Part shown: piece after piece, positions 15,172 to 24,786 of the stretch
Layout of the letters: each line of letters begins with the position of its first letter
How positions within the stretch are numbered: position 1 is the first letter of the stretch
From: Hyphomicrobiales bacterium
Lineage (GTDB): Bacteria > Pseudomonadota > Alphaproteobacteria > Rhizobiales > Rhizobiaceae
Direction: 5' to 3'
NCBI GenBank assembly: GCA_900472295.1
Contig: UCIA01000015.1
Coordinates: forward strand, 26,014 to 90,013
Length of the DNA stretch: 64,000 nt
The notes under the pieces: generated by a model
Database searches by the model: none
What the model was told of the DNA's origin: nothing
The model's input: the letters and a program-made list of their open reading frames with translations, nothing else
Made by a program: the position numbers and the translations under genes

Positions 15172-17583
15172 ATGGCAGTGACGCCAACCGTTGCGCCGGG
15201 CGCACCCGGAATCCCAGCGCGCTGGACGTCGAGCGCCAAGAGCGGCGTTGGCGCTGCACTGTCGCCGGCGAGCCGTGTCTGGTTCACGCTCAGCCACGGC
15301 ATCGTCAACGAGGTCTATTATCCCGGCCTCGACAGCGCCTGCACCCGCGATATGGGATTGCTGGTGACCGGCGCCGATGGCTATTTCTCCGAAGAGAAGC
15401 GCGACGCCTCGCATGTCATCGAGCCATTCGAGGACGGCGTGCCCGCCTACCGGCTGGTCAACGCGACAGCCCGCTACCGGATCGAAAAGCGCATCCTGGC
15501 CGATCCGGAGCGCCCGGCGCTGCTGCAGGAGACCAGCTTCACGGCACTCGAAGGCACAGCCGCCGACTACCGTGTCTACGTCCTGCTGGCGCCGCATTTG
15601 GTCAATGCCGGCATGGGCAACACCGCCTGGGTCGGCGACCACAAGGGCCAGCCGATGCTGTTTGCCTCCGGGCGCGGCACCTGCCTGGCGCTGGCCTCCT
15701 CGCTGCCCTGGGGCGACCGCGCGGCCGGCTATGTCGGCTTTTCCGATGGCTGGCAGCAGCTCAGCCGCGACGGCCGGCTCGATCCGGCCTGCCAAAGGGC
15801 CGAAGACGGCAATGTCGCGCTGACGGGCGAGATCGGTTTTTCCTCAGGCAACAACAAGGCCTTGCTGGCGCTTGGCTTCGGAGCGACCCCCGACGAGGCC
15901 GCCGAAAACGCGGCCGCCAGCCTGAAGCGCGGCTTTGAGCCGGCGGCAAAGACTTATGTCGCAAAATGGAAAAAGTGGCAGGCGGGCCTGCTGCCGCTTG
16001 ACCGACGCGACGCATCCGGCCTCAACAGCTACCGCGTCAGCACGGCGGTGCTTGCGACACACCTGTCTGCGAACAAGCCCGGCGCGGCCGTGGCCAGCCT
16101 GTCGATTCCCTGGGGCGCCAGCAAGGGCGACGACGATCTCGGCGGCTATCACCTCGTCTGGCCGCGCGATCTCGTCGAAACAGCGGGCGGCTTCCTCGCC
16201 GCCGGCGATCCCGCGCAGGCGCTGGAGATCCTCGCCTATCTCCGTTCCATCCAGCAGCCCGACGGTCATTGGCCGCAGAATGTCTGGCTCGACGGCTCGC
16301 CCTACTGGCCCGGCATCCAGATGGACGAATGCGCCTTCCCCTTGCTGCTTGCCGACGCGCTGCACCGCGCCGGGCACCTGCCGCGCGCCAAGCTCGCCGC
16401 CTTCATGCCGATGATCGACAAGGCCGCGTCCTATGTCGTGCGCAACGGCCCCGTCACCGGGGAGGACCGCTGGGAGGAGGATGCCGGCTACAGCCCGTTC
16501 ACGCTCGCCGTCGAGATATCGGCGCTGCTCGGCGCCGCCGATCTCTTCGACGTCAGTAGAAAACCAGAGACGGCTAACTATCTCCGTGAAGTCGCCGATT
16601 GCTGGAACGACCAGATCGAGCGCTGGACCTACGTCAGCGGCACAGCGGAATGCGAGAAAGCCGGCGTCGACGGCTACTATGTCCGCATCGCACCGGCCGA
16701 CGATGCAGGCGCTGCTTCACCGAAAAACGGTTTCGTGCCGATCAAGAACCGGCCGCCGGGCGATACCGACAAGCCCGCCGAGGCAATCGTCAGCCCGGAC
16801 GCGCTGGCGCTGGTTCGCTTTGGGCTCAGAGCCGCGGACGATCCGCGCATCGTCGACACGGTCAAGATCATCGACGCGAAGTTACGCTGCGACCTGCCGC
16901 AAGGCCCTCTCTGGTACCGCTATACCAGCGACGGCTATGGCGAACACACCGACGGCGCGCCTTTCGATGGCACCGGCCAGGGCCGTCCCTGGCCACTGCT
17001 CGCCGGCGAACGCGCCCATTACGAGCTGGCCGCCGGCAACAGGGACAAAGCGGCAAGCCTGCTGAAAACCTTCGAGGCCTCTGCCGGCCAAGGCGGCCTT
17101 CTGCCGGAGCAAGTCTGGGACAGCGCCGACATGCCGGAGCACGAATTGTGGCTAGGCAAGCCGTCGGGCAGCGCCATGCCGCTGGTCTGGGCGCATTCGG
17201 AACACATCAAGCTGTTGCGCTCGCTGCGCGACGGCGCCGTTTTCGACATGCCACCGCAAGGCGTCAAACGCTACATCGAGGGCAAAACCGGCTCGCCGCT
17301 CAGGGTATGGCGGTTCAACAACAGGATCCGCTCGATCCACGCCGGCAAGACGCTGCGTGTGGAGCTTTCCGCGCCCGGCGTGGTGCATTGGACCAGCGAC
17401 AAATGGCTGACGGTGCATGACGACAGGACGACCGAAAATCCGTTCGGCGTCCATCTCGTCAACCTGGCCACCGCCGGCCTCCCGTCGGGCAGCACCATCG
17501 TCTTCACTTTTTTCTGGCCCGAAGGCCAGCGTTGGGAGAATGTCGACTTCAAGGTGGACATTGAGCAGCCCGCGACTACCTGA
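15172..17583 (+). CDS. Glycoside hydrolase family 15 glucoamylase
   Basis: An 803-residue glucan 1,4-alpha-glucosidase. An N-terminal beta-sandwich (about 1-270) opens with ARWTSSAKSGVGAALSPAS and NEVYYPGLD. The (alpha/alpha)6 catalytic barrel follows, with HLVWPRDLVE, the general-acid region GEDRWEEDAGYSPFT (Glu 435/436) and the general-base region LLPEQVWD (Glu 646). No signal peptide is visible, so it probably releases glucose from intracellular alpha-glucans or maltodextrins. It heads an operon with gnd, zwf and a ROK kinase, divergent from the two-component system. AGGAG lies 14 nt before the ATG. Confidence 0.9.
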   Translation: MAVTPTVAPGAPGIPARWTSSAKSGVGAALSPASRVWFTLSHGIVNEVYYPGLDSACTRDMGLLVTGADGYFSEEKRDASHVIEPFEDGVPAYRLVNATARYRIEKRILADPERPALLQETSFTALEGTAADYRVYVLLAPHLVNAGMGNTAWVGDHKGQPMLFASGRGTCLALASSLPWGDRAAGYVGFSDGWQQLSRDGRLDPACQRAEDGNVALTGEIGFSSGNNKALLALGFGATPDEAAENAAASLKRGFEPAAKTYVAKWKKWQAGLLPLDRRDASGLNSYRVSTAVLATHLSANKPGAAVASLSIPWGASKGDDDLGGYHLVWPRDLVETAGGFLAAGDPAQALEILAYLRSIQQPDGHWPQNVWLDGSPYWPGIQMDECAFPLLLADALHRAGHLPRAKLAAFMPMIDKAASYVVRNGPVTGEDRWEEDAGYSPFTLAVEISALLGAADLFDVSRKPETANYLREVADCWNDQIERWTYVSGTAECEKAGVDGYYVRIAPADDAGAASPKNGFVPIKNRPPGDTDKPAEAIVSPDALALVRFGLRAADDPRIVDTVKIIDAKLRCDLPQGPLWYRYTSDGYGEHTDGAPFDGTGQGRPWPLLAGERAHYELAAGNRDKAASLLKTFEASAGQGGLLPEQVWDSADMPEHELWLGKPSGSAMPLVWAHSEHIKLLRSLRDGAVFDMPPQGVKRYIEGKTGSPLRVWRFNNRIRSIHAGKTLRVELSAPGVVHWTSDKWLTVHDDRTTENPFGVHLVNLATAGLPSGSTIVFTFFWPEGQRWENVDFKVDIEQPATT

Positions 17584-17613
17584 ATTCTTTCCTCCAGCGA
17601 CTAGGACAAGACC

Positions 17614-18627
17614 ATGCAGATCGGAATGATGGGACTGGGCAGGATGGGCGCCAACATGGTGCGCCGCCTGATGCGCGACGGCCATGAATGCGTCGTCTAC
17701 GACATCAACCCGGCAAGCGTTGCCGGCCTGGTTGCGGACGGCGCCATCGGCGCCGCCTCGATGGAAGAGTTCGTCGGCAAGCTCTCCAAGCCGCGCAGCG
17801 CCTGGTTGATGCTGCCGGCGGCGATCACCGGCAAGATCGCCGACCAGGTGGCGGCATTGATGGAACCCGGCGACATCATCATCGACGGCGGCAATTCCTA
17901 CTATCACGACGCCGTCGACCAGGCGGCCGAGCTCGCGGCCAAGGGCCTGCACTATGTCGATGTCGGCACCAGCGGCGGCGTCTGGGGGCTGGAGCGCGGC
18001 TACTGCCTGATGATCGGCGGGCCGGACATTGCGGTCAAACATCTCGATCCGATCTTCGCCACGCTGGCGCCCGGCGCCGATGCCGGCGCCACGCCCGACA
18101 AGGCGGGCGGCACAGCGCCCTTCGGCTATCTGCATTGCGGACCGAGCGGCGCCGGCCATTTCGTCAAGATGATCCACAACGGCATCGAGTATGGCGTCAT
18201 GGCCGCCTACGCCGAAGGCATGAACATCCTGAAATCGGCCAATGCCGGCAAAAGGCCGCGCACCGCCGATGCCGAAACCAGCCCGCTGGAAAACCCGCAA
18301 TACTACCAGTTCGACATCGACCTGCCGCAGGTGGCCGAAGTCTGGCGCCATGGCAGCGTCATCGGTTCCTGGCTGCTCGACCTGACCGCCGGCGCGCTGA
18401 AGAGCGATCCCGGGCTTGCCCAGTTCGGCGGCCGCGTCTCGGATTCCGGCGAAGGCCGCTGGACGCTGAAGGCGGCGATCGACACCGGCGTGCCGGCGCC
18501 GGTACTGTCCTCGGCGCTGTTCGATCGCTTCTCCTCGCAAGGCGAATCCGAGTTCGCCGACAAGCTGTTGTCGGCCATGCGCTATGCCTTTGGCGGCCAT
18601 GTCGAAAAGCCGAAGGGTGGCAAGTGA
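17614..18627 (+). CDS. gnd: 6-phosphogluconate dehydrogenase (decarboxylating), short form
   Basis: A 337-residue enzyme with the N-terminal Rossmann motif [21 protein letters not shown], and the catalytic-lysine segment [19 protein letters not shown]. It lacks the long C-terminal domain of the 470-residue enteric type and so belongs to the short, often NAD-preferring group. It oxidises 6-phosphogluconate to ribulose 5-phosphate with loss of CO2. It follows the glucoamylase by 30 nt and is followed by zwf, 23 nt on. Confidence 0.92.
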   Translation: MQIGMMGLGRMGANMVRRLMRDGHECVVYDINPASVAGLVADGAIGAASMEEFVGKLSKPRSAWLMLPAAITGKIADQVAALMEPGDIIIDGGNSYYHDAVDQAAELAAKGLHYVDVGTSGGVWGLERGYCLMIGGPDIAVKHLDPIFATLAPGADAGATPDKAGGTAPFGYLHCGPSGAGHFVKMIHNGIEYGVMAAYAEGMNILKSANAGKRPRTADAETSPLENPQYYQFDIDLPQVAEVWRHGSVIGSWLLDLTAGALKSDPGLAQFGGRVSDSGEGRWTLKAAIDTGVPAPVLSSALFDRFSSQGESEFADKLLSAMRYAFGGHVEKPKGGK

Positions 18628-18650
18628 AGCCGGCAGGGGAGACGCGCAAA

Positions 18651-20027
18651 ATGAGCCAGGAACGGTCCGACACGCTGGTGCTCTTCGGGGCCACCGGCGA
18701 CCTCGCCCACAAGAAGATCTTTCCGGCCCTCTACCAGATGGTCGCCAAGGGGACGCTGACCGAGCCGATCATCGGCGTCGCCTTCGACGCCTGGGACATC
18801 AAGCAATTGCAGGCGCGGGCCCGCGACGGCATTGTCAACGCCGTCGGCAAGATCGACGAAAAGGTGTTCGCCAAATTCGCCAATCTGCTGCGCTATGTCA
18901 GCGGCGACTACCGCGACGGCGCGACCTTCGAGAAGCTGAAGACCGCGCTCGGCTCGGCGCAGCGGCCGCTGCACTATATGGCGGTGCCGCCGACCATGTT
19001 CGAGACCGTGGTCCAGGGCCTGGAGCAATCCGGCACCGCGCATGGCGCGCGGCTGATGGTGGAAAAGCCGTTCGGCCACGATCTGCAATCGGCGCGCTGG
19101 CTGAATCGGGTTTTGCATCTGGTGTTCGACGAGCAGTCGATCTTCCGCATCGACCACTATCTCGGCAAGGAAGCGATCCAGAACCTGCTCTATTTCCGCT
19201 TCGCCAATGCCTTCCTCGAGCCGATCTGGAACCGCAACTTCGTCGAAAGCGTGCAGATCACCATGGCCGAGGATTTCGGCGTCGAGGGCCGCGGCAAATT
19301 CTATGACGATGTCGGCGCTATCCGCGACGTGATCGAAAACCATCTGCTCAACATCCTGCTGCTGCTCGCCATGGAGCCGCCGGTCGGCCGCTCCGCCGAC
19401 GATCTGATCGACGAGAAGGTGCAGGTGCTGCGCGCCATCCGCACGCTGACCAAGGACGACGTCGTGCGCGGCCAGTTCACAGGCTATCTCGCTGAACCCG
19501 GTGTGAAGCCGAACTCACCGGTCGAGACCTTTGCCGCGGTGCGCTTCATGGTCGACACATGGCGCTGGCGGGACGTGCCGTTCTTCATCCGCACCGGCAA
19601 GAACATGCCGGTGCATGTGACCGAAGTGATCGTGCGGCTGAAACGGCCGCCGCTCGACGTCTTCGATCCGATCAAGCCCGGCGACGCCAATTATGTCCGC
19701 TTCCGCATCGACCCGCAGGTGGCGATCTCGATCGGCGCACAGCGCAAGAGAGCCGGCGACGATATGATCGGCGAGCAGGTGGAACTGACTGCGCTCGACG
19801 ACGCCAAGAACGACATGCCGCCCTATGAGCGGCTGATCGGCGACGCCATGAACGGCAATGGCCAGCTGTTCACCCGCCAGGATGCCAGCGAGCTGGCCTG
19901 GCGCATTGTCGGCCCGGTGCTCGGCGACACCACGCCACCGCACATCTATGAGCCCAAGACCTGGGGGCCGGCCGACGCCATGGCCAGTTTCGGCCCGCCA
20001 AACGGCTGGATCAATCCGGCCAAGTGA
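18651..20027 (+). CDS. zwf: Glucose-6-phosphate dehydrogenase
   Basis: A 458-residue enzyme. The nucleotide-binding motif [16 protein letters not shown], the substrate-site Lys in MVEKPFGHD and the catalytic signature [13 protein letters not shown] are all present. It makes 6-phosphogluconolactone from glucose 6-phosphate. The ATG at 18651 is taken because GGGGAG lies about 9 nt upstream. Second oxidative pentose-phosphate gene of the operon; no 6-phosphogluconolactonase gene is in the cluster. Confidence 0.93.
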   Translation: MSQERSDTLVLFGATGDLAHKKIFPALYQMVAKGTLTEPIIGVAFDAWDIKQLQARARDGIVNAVGKIDEKVFAKFANLLRYVSGDYRDGATFEKLKTALGSAQRPLHYMAVPPTMFETVVQGLEQSGTAHGARLMVEKPFGHDLQSARWLNRVLHLVFDEQSIFRIDHYLGKEAIQNLLYFRFANAFLEPIWNRNFVESVQITMAEDFGVEGRGKFYDDVGAIRDVIENHLLNILLLLAMEPPVGRSADDLIDEKVQVLRAIRTLTKDDVVRGQFTGYLAEPGVKPNSPVETFAAVRFMVDTWRWRDVPFFIRTGKNMPVHVTEVIVRLKRPPLDVFDPIKPGDANYVRFRIDPQVAISIGAQRKRAGDDMIGEQVELTALDDAKNDMPPYERLIGDAMNGNGQLFTRQDASELAWRIVGPVLGDTTPPHIYEPKTWGPADAMASFGPPNGWINPAK

Positions 20028-20041
20028 GCGGAGGAAACGAT

Positions 20042-20746
20042 ATGGCCAAGGCAGCCAGGCCCGCAGCGACCGGGGTCGAACCGGTCGTGCTGACGATCGA
20101 TGTCGGCGGCTCGCATGTGAAGATCCTGACCACCGCCGGCGGCAAGGAACGGCGCGCCGATTCCGGACCGGACCTGACGCCGCAGCAGATGATCGCCACC
20201 GTCAAGACGCTGGCCGAAGGGCTGGCCTATGATGTCGTCTCGATCGGCTATCCCGGGCCGGTGCGAGACAATAAGCCATCGCTCGATCCCGCCAATCTCG
20301 GCAAGGGCTGGGACGGCTACGATTTTGCCGCCGCTTTCGGCAAACCGGTCAAGGTCGTCAACGACGCGCTGATGCAAGCGATCGGCAGCTATGATGGCGG
20401 GCGCATGCTGTTCCTCGGCCTCGGCACCGGCCTGGGTGCGGCGATGATCCTCGACAATGTCGGCCAGCCGATGGAATTGGCGCATCTGCCTTACCGCAAG
20501 GGCCGCAGTTTCGAGGACTATGTCGGCGAGCGTGGCCTGGAGAAATACGGCAAGAAGAAATGGCGCAGATACGTCTTCGACGTCGTCGAGCGGCTGCGTG
20601 CGGCGCTGCAGCCGGACTACATCGTCATCGGCGGCGGCAATGTCGACAAATTGGATGAATTGCCCGCCAAATCCAGGCGCGGCGACAATACGCGCGCTTT
20701 CGAAGGCGGCTTTCGACTATGGCGCGACAAGGCGCTGATCGTCTGA
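20042..20746 (+). CDS. ROK-family kinase, polyphosphate-glucokinase-like
   Basis: A 234-residue sugar kinase. The phosphate-binding motif TIDVGGSHVK is at the N terminus, the catalytic Asp in KVVNDALMQAIG, and a second phosphate loop in FLGLGTGLGAAMI. Length and motifs match the polyphosphate/ATP glucokinase branch of the ROK family. GGAGG lies just upstream of the ATG. In this operon it would phosphorylate the glucose freed by the glucoamylase and feed zwf; the phosphoryl donor (ATP or polyphosphate) cannot be told from sequence. Confidence 0.82.
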   Translation: MAKAARPAATGVEPVVLTIDVGGSHVKILTTAGGKERRADSGPDLTPQQMIATVKTLAEGLAYDVVSIGYPGPVRDNKPSLDPANLGKGWDGYDFAAAFGKPVKVVNDALMQAIGSYDGGRMLFLGLGTGLGAAMILDNVGQPMELAHLPYRKGRSFEDYVGERGLEKYGKKKWRRYVFDVVERLRAALQPDYIVIGGGNVDKLDELPAKSRRGDNTRAFEGGFRLWRDKALIV

Positions 20747-20835
20747 TAGTATTAAGATTCAGTATAGTTGTTCAAAATGATGTGTGACGCGATGCGAAGT
20801 CATTGCGTTACGCAGATTTGGCGATTAGAGCGGTT

Positions 20836-20921
20836 ACACCGGATGGAATCATCTGGTGTGGCCGCATATAAGCCGCAAGAAAAATGGCTAGAGCGCATTT
20901 CCGGTTCGCCGGAATGGCTCT
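20836..20921. repeat. Two palindromic hairpins upstream of the MucR-like gene
   Basis: ACACCGGATG (20836-20845) pairs with CATCTGGTGT (20850-20859) with one wobble. Further on, agagcgcatttccgg (20890-20904) pairs with ccggaatggctct (20909-20921), with small bulges. Both are preceded by tagagcg or ttagagcg, a start seen again in the repeat at 40106-40147. They occupy much of the 212-bp gap and probably belong to the dispersed palindromes of this genome. Confidence 0.55.
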
Positions 20922-20958
20922 GGAAGTTCCGCGACCCCCCTAGCGACGGAGAGATAAA

Positions 20959-21423
20959 TTGGCCGACGACAGCAACGACTCCGACAAGGACATCGACCTG
21001 CTCGAACTTACCGCCCACATCGTGTCCGCTTACGTCGAGAAGAACCGCCTGCCCGTTGCCGGCCTGAGCGATCTCATCGCCAGCGTTGCCGCCTCGATCG
21101 GCGGACTGAGCCAGCCGCCGGTGCCAGAGGCGCCGCCGCAGGTTCCCGCCGTCAATCCCAAGCGGTCGGTGACGCCGGACTACATCATCTGTCTCGAAGA
21201 CGGCAAGAAATTCAAATCGCTGAAGCGCCATCTCGGTGTCCATTTCAACCTGACGCCCGAGGCCTACCGCACCAAATGGGGCTTGCCGGCCGACTATCCG
21301 ATGGTCGCCCCCAACTATGCGGCATCGCGCTCCGCGCTGGCGAAGTCGATCGGCCTCGGCCGCAAGGCTGCCGTGGCCGCACCGGCCAAAGCCAGGGGCC
21401 GCAAGGCCAAGGTTCCGGCCTGA
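20959..21423 (+). CDS. MucR/Ros family zinc-finger-like transcriptional regulator
   Basis: A 154-residue regulator with the family N terminus (LLELTAHIVSAYVEKNRL) and a single finger at residues 78-95: CLEDGKKFKSLKRHLGVH. Ros uses Cys-x2-Cys and two His; here the second ligand is Asp 81 (C78, D81, H91, H95), as in some Mesorhizobium relatives. The C-terminal tail is Ala/Lys/Arg-rich. MucR/Ros proteins repress AT-rich promoters and act on exopolysaccharide, motility and symbiosis genes. The start is TTG at 20959 with GGAGA 7 nt upstream; no in-frame ATG fits. It is monocistronic. Confidence 0.85.
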   Translation: MADDSNDSDKDIDLLELTAHIVSAYVEKNRLPVAGLSDLIASVAASIGGLSQPPVPEAPPQVPAVNPKRSVTPDYIICLEDGKKFKSLKRHLGVHFNLTPEAYRTKWGLPADYPMVAPNYAASRSALAKSIGLGRKAAVAAPAKARGRKAKVPA

Positions 21424-21552
21424 TCATCACCTGCCCGCGCTGAGCCAACAGTTTGGGCGACTGGAACAGAAGCCTGCCGGCGAATGAGCTTGGCAGGCTT
21501 CATGCTTTTATGGCTTGTACCTCTGAAACGTCAGGATTTGGGGGGAGCGGCC

Positions 21553-22653
21553 ATGAACTACGCCAGAATGGTGATCGAGAAAGAGGCGCCGGAGGAATAC
21601 GGCTACGACCGTATCCGCTACAACCTCTCCGAAAGCTCGATCGCCGACCAGAAGCTCTCCGACATCGGCCTGTCGCTGCCCGACCTGACCTTGTTCTATG
21701 GCGAGCATCGCGGCGAAAAAGAGCTGCGGGCGCTGATCGCTGCGCAGGATAAAGGCATTTCGCCGGACGACGTGCTGGTCACCGCCGGTGCGGCGGGCGC
21801 GCTGTTCATCATCTCGACCTCGCTTCTGTCGGAGCGCGACCACCTCGTCGTCGTCAGGCCGAACTACGCCACCAACATCGAAACCCCGAAGGCGATCGGC
21901 TGCGCCATCTCCTATGTCGATCTCGACTTCGACAAAGGTTTCGCCATCGATGCTGGCCGCGTCGCGGCGCAACTGCAGCCGAACACGAAGCTGATCAGCG
22001 TCACCTGCCCGCACAACCCGACCGGCACGATGATGGCCCGCGCCGATCTCGATGCGCTCATTGCGCTGGCCGAAGCGAGCGGCTGCCATCTGCTGGTCGA
22101 CGAGACCTATCGCGACCTGTCCTATGGACAGCGGCTGCCGGCAGCGGCTTCTCTCAGCCCCAAGGCAATCAGCGTCTCGTCGCTGTCGAAAGCCTTCGGC
22201 ATTCCCGGCATCCGCATCGGCTGGCTGATCACCAGGGATGCCGAGCTTCAGGAACGCTTTCTCGCCGCCAAGGAGCAGATCGGCATTTGCGGCAGCGTCA
22301 TCGACGAAGGCATTGCCCGCGGCATGCTGGAGCGCCGCGACGCTTTCCTGGGCGCGCTGCTGCCCGAAATGGCCAGGCGCCGCGACATCGTCCAGGCCTG
22401 GATCGACCACGAACCGCTGGTCGATTGGGTGCGGCCGCAAGGTGGCGTCGTCGGTTTTCCCAGGCTGAATGTCGGCCCCGGTTTCGACCTCGACCGCTTC
22501 TACGTCAACCTCTTGGAAAGCCATGGCACCTATGTCGGCCCCGGCCACTGGTTCGACATGCCCAAGCGCTTTTTCCGCGTCGGTTTCGGCTGGCCGAAAG
22601 AGGCGGAATTGCAGGGCGGTCTCGACGCCATCTCCGCCGCGCTGAGGCAGTAA
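21553..22653 (+). CDS. PLP-dependent aminotransferase, class I/II
   Basis: A 366-residue fold-type I aminotransferase. Motifs seen are TAGAAGALFIISTSLLS (cofactor phosphate site), CPHNPTGTMM, LLVDETYRDL with the pyridine-binding Asp, and the Schiff-base Lys 213 in SVSSLSKAFGIPGIRIGW. Amino donor and acceptor are not predictable. The ATG at 21553 follows GGGGGAG; the open frame reaches 21484 without another ribosome site. The gene stands alone between the MucR-like and MFS genes. Confidence 0.87.
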   Translation: MNYARMVIEKEAPEEYGYDRIRYNLSESSIADQKLSDIGLSLPDLTLFYGEHRGEKELRALIAAQDKGISPDDVLVTAGAAGALFIISTSLLSERDHLVVVRPNYATNIETPKAIGCAISYVDLDFDKGFAIDAGRVAAQLQPNTKLISVTCPHNPTGTMMARADLDALIALAEASGCHLLVDETYRDLSYGQRLPAAASLSPKAISVSSLSKAFGIPGIRIGWLITRDAELQERFLAAKEQIGICGSVIDEGIARGMLERRDAFLGALLPEMARRRDIVQAWIDHEPLVDWVRPQGGVVGFPRLNVGPGFDLDRFYVNLLESHGTYVGPGHWFDMPKRFFRVGFGWPKEAELQGGLDAISAALRQ

Positions 22654-22814
22654 CTTCCGCGTGCAATCGCGCGAGCGGCTTGAAAACCGCTTGATCCATG
22701 CCCGATTTTCACGCATACGCGCCCCGAACTTTGATAAGTTTCATTGGCCGGAACAGCGCCCATTTTCTGGGAAGTGCCCCGCCGGCCAGTGCAAATCGCA
22801 ACGGGGCCATATCC

Positions 22815-24056
22815 ATGACATCCCATTCCCATACGCCGCCGGATCAGCGCTACGCCGCTTTCCGCCACCGCTCCTTCCTGAGCTATTGGGCGGCGCGGTT
22901 TCTCACCACCTTCGCCACCATGATCGTGTCCGTCGCCGTCGGCTGGCAGATTTACGATCTGACGCGCGATCCCTTCGATCTCGGCATTGTCGGCATCGTC
23001 CAGTTCCTGCCTTCGCTGCTGCTGGTGCTGGTCACCGGCGTCGTCGCCGACCGTTTCGGCCGCCGCCTGATCATGGCGCTGGCGACGGTGGTCGAGGCGG
23101 GCTGTGCGCTCGTTCTCCTGTACTTCACACTGCGCGGCCTCGTCAGCCCGCTGCCGATCTTCGTCGTGCTCGCCATGTTCGGCCTGGCGCGCGCCTTTTA
23201 CGGACCGGCTTCGTCCTCGCTGTTCGCCAATCTGGTGCCGCCGGAGGACTTTGGTAATGCGATTGCCTGGAACTCGTCGGCCTGGCAGACCGCAACGATC
23301 GTCGGCCCGGTTGCCGGCGGCCTGCTCTATGGCGTCTCGGCTGAAGCAGCCTACGCCGTTGCCTCGGTACTGATGCTGGTGGCCGGCCTGCTGATCTTCA
23401 CCATTCCCAAGCCAGCCCAGCAGAGCGCCACCGACAAGCCGACGATGGAAACGCTGTTTGCCGGCTTCCGCTACATCTGGAGTGAGAAGATCGTGCTCGG
23501 CGCCATCTCGCTCGACCTCTTCGCCGTGCTTCTGTCCGGCGCCTCGGCGCTGCTGCCGGTCTATGCCCGCGATATTCTGGAACTCGGCCCGTGGGGCCTC
23601 GGCCTCTTACGCTCCGCACCCGGCATCGGCGCCATCTGCGTCGCGGTGTGGCTGGCCGGTCACCCGCTGCGCGACAATGCCGGCAAGATCATGCTCGGTT
23701 TCGTCGCAGCGTTCGGCGCTTTCACCGTGCTGTTCGGCTTCTCGACCATCACCTGGCTGTCGATACTGGCGCTTGCCGGCCTCGGCGCCACCGACATGTT
23801 CAGCGTCTATATCAGGGAGACGCTGATCCAGCTGTGGACGCCGGACGAGGTGCGCGGCCGCGTCAACGCCGTCAACCAGGTCTTCGTCGGCGCCTCCAAC
23901 GAGGTCGGCGAATTCCGCGCCGGCACCATGGCGGCGCTGATCGGCACTGTGCCGGCCGTGGTGATCGGCGGCGTCGGCGCGATTGCCGTCGCCGGCCTAT
24001 GGGCCTGGCTGTTTCCGCAATTGCGCAAGGTGCGGCATCTCAACAGCCGGGAGTAG
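22815..24056 (+). CDS. MFS transporter (EntS-like, MFS_3 type)
   Basis: A 413-residue major facilitator with about twelve membrane segments. The N terminus reads YAAFRHRSFLSYWAARFLTTFATMI. The loop 2-3 motif is VVADRFGRRL, and a late segment reads VRGRVNAVNQVFVGASNEVGE, both typical of the enterobactin-exporter-like group. Export of a small molecule is likely; the substrate is unknown. The frame is open from 22698, but the ATG at 22815 puts the first helix in the usual place. The 161 bp upstream contain a weak hairpin (AGCGG/CCGCT near 22675-22690) after the aminotransferase. Confidence 0.85.
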   Translation: MTSHSHTPPDQRYAAFRHRSFLSYWAARFLTTFATMIVSVAVGWQIYDLTRDPFDLGIVGIVQFLPSLLLVLVTGVVADRFGRRLIMALATVVEAGCALVLLYFTLRGLVSPLPIFVVLAMFGLARAFYGPASSSLFANLVPPEDFGNAIAWNSSAWQTATIVGPVAGGLLYGVSAEAAYAVASVLMLVAGLLIFTIPKPAQQSATDKPTMETLFAGFRYIWSEKIVLGAISLDLFAVLLSGASALLPVYARDILELGPWGLGLLRSAPGIGAICVAVWLAGHPLRDNAGKIMLGFVAAFGAFTVLFGFSTITWLSILALAGLGATDMFSVYIRETLIQLWTPDEVRGRVNAVNQVFVGASNEVGEFRAGTMAALIGTVPAVVIGGVGAIAVAGLWAWLFPQLRKVRHLNSRE

Positions 24057-24092
24057 CCCCGCCCAGCAAGCATCACGCATGCCTGCGTCCCT

Positions 24093-24707
24093 TCAGGCTG
24101 CGGCCTTTGCTGCTGGCTGCTGCCGGAAGATTTTGTGGCCGATGGTCCGCGCGGCCTCCAGATCGGCCGACGGATCCTTGGTTGCCGCCCCGACCAGCAA
24201 TTCGGAGGCCACGACCCGCGCCCCGCAATAGTCGAATATGCCGTGATCGATCTGCGTCTTCATGGCGCCGAAATAGCCATGCCGTGCATAGGTGCGCAGA
24301 TCCGCGCCGGCGATCGCGACCAGATGCACCCGCAGGTGATGCAACCGCTTCACCACTTTGCCATCCGCGCCTTCGTCATAGGCCCAGCCATTGGCAAAGA
24401 CGCGATCGATCCAGCCCTTGAGAAGTCCCGGCATCGACCACCAATAGACGGGGTAAACCAGGACAAGCGCGTCGGCACGGTCGATCCGCGCCTGCTCGGC
24501 GGCGATGTCGGCCGACGGTGCCGCCTCCCGACGAAAGAGCGCGACATCGGCCATCGAGAACCTTGGATCGAAGCCCTCCGCCGCGAGGTCCGCGATTTCA
24601 TAGGAATTGCCCGGATCGGAAGCGGTCAGCCCTTCGGCAATCTTCGCGGCGACGCCATGACTGAGCGAGTTCGGATCGGGATGTGCGACGACGATGAGCG
24701 CATGCAT
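24093..24707 (-). CDS. NAD(P)H dehydrogenase (quinone), flavodoxin-like fold
   Basis: A 204-residue protein of the MdaB/NQO1-like family. It opens MHALIVVAHPDPNSLSHGVA, then VLVYPVYWWSMPGLLKGWIDRVF, the flavin- and quinone-site signature, and GADLRTYARHGYFGAM. It reduces quinones or related electrophiles with two electrons, using FAD or FMN. AGGAG lies 9 nt before the ATG at 24707. Divergent from a TetR gene 79 bp away, with a symmetrical operator between them, so it is probably induced when TetR binds its ligand. Confidence 0.88.
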   Translation of the reverse strand: MHALIVVAHPDPNSLSHGVAAKIAEGLTASDPGNSYEIADLAAEGFDPRFSMADVALFRREAAPSADIAAEQARIDRADALVLVYPVYWWSMPGLLKGWIDRVFANGWAYDEGADGKVVKRLHHLRVHLVAIAGADLRTYARHGYFGAMKTQIDHGIFDYCGARVVASELLVGAATKDPSADLEAARTIGHKIFRQQPAAKAAA

Positions 24708-24750
24708 GTCGAAAACTCCTGGTTGGCGATTGCGAAGGGAAGCCATCGCT

Positions 24751-24783
24751 TATATACTTTTAGTAAGTTACTTTTGGTATATA
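24751..24783. promoter_or_regulatory. Concentric palindromic operator between quinone reductase and TetR genes
   Basis: A 33-bp site centred on 24767: outer arms TATATAC (24751-24757) and GTATATA (24777-24783), inner arms AGTAA (24762-24766) and TTACT (24768-24772), all perfect. The same stretch is also two direct copies of TACTTTTRGTA, 14 bp apart. It lies 4 bp before the TetR start and 44 bp before the reductase start, so a bound dimer pair would shut off both promoters. Confidence 0.8.
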
Positions 24784-24786
24784 GTG

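Noticed and set aside
22675..22690. Terminator after the aminotransferase gene
   Set aside because: Only a 5-bp stem (AGCGG/CCGCT) without a T-run; too weak to call.
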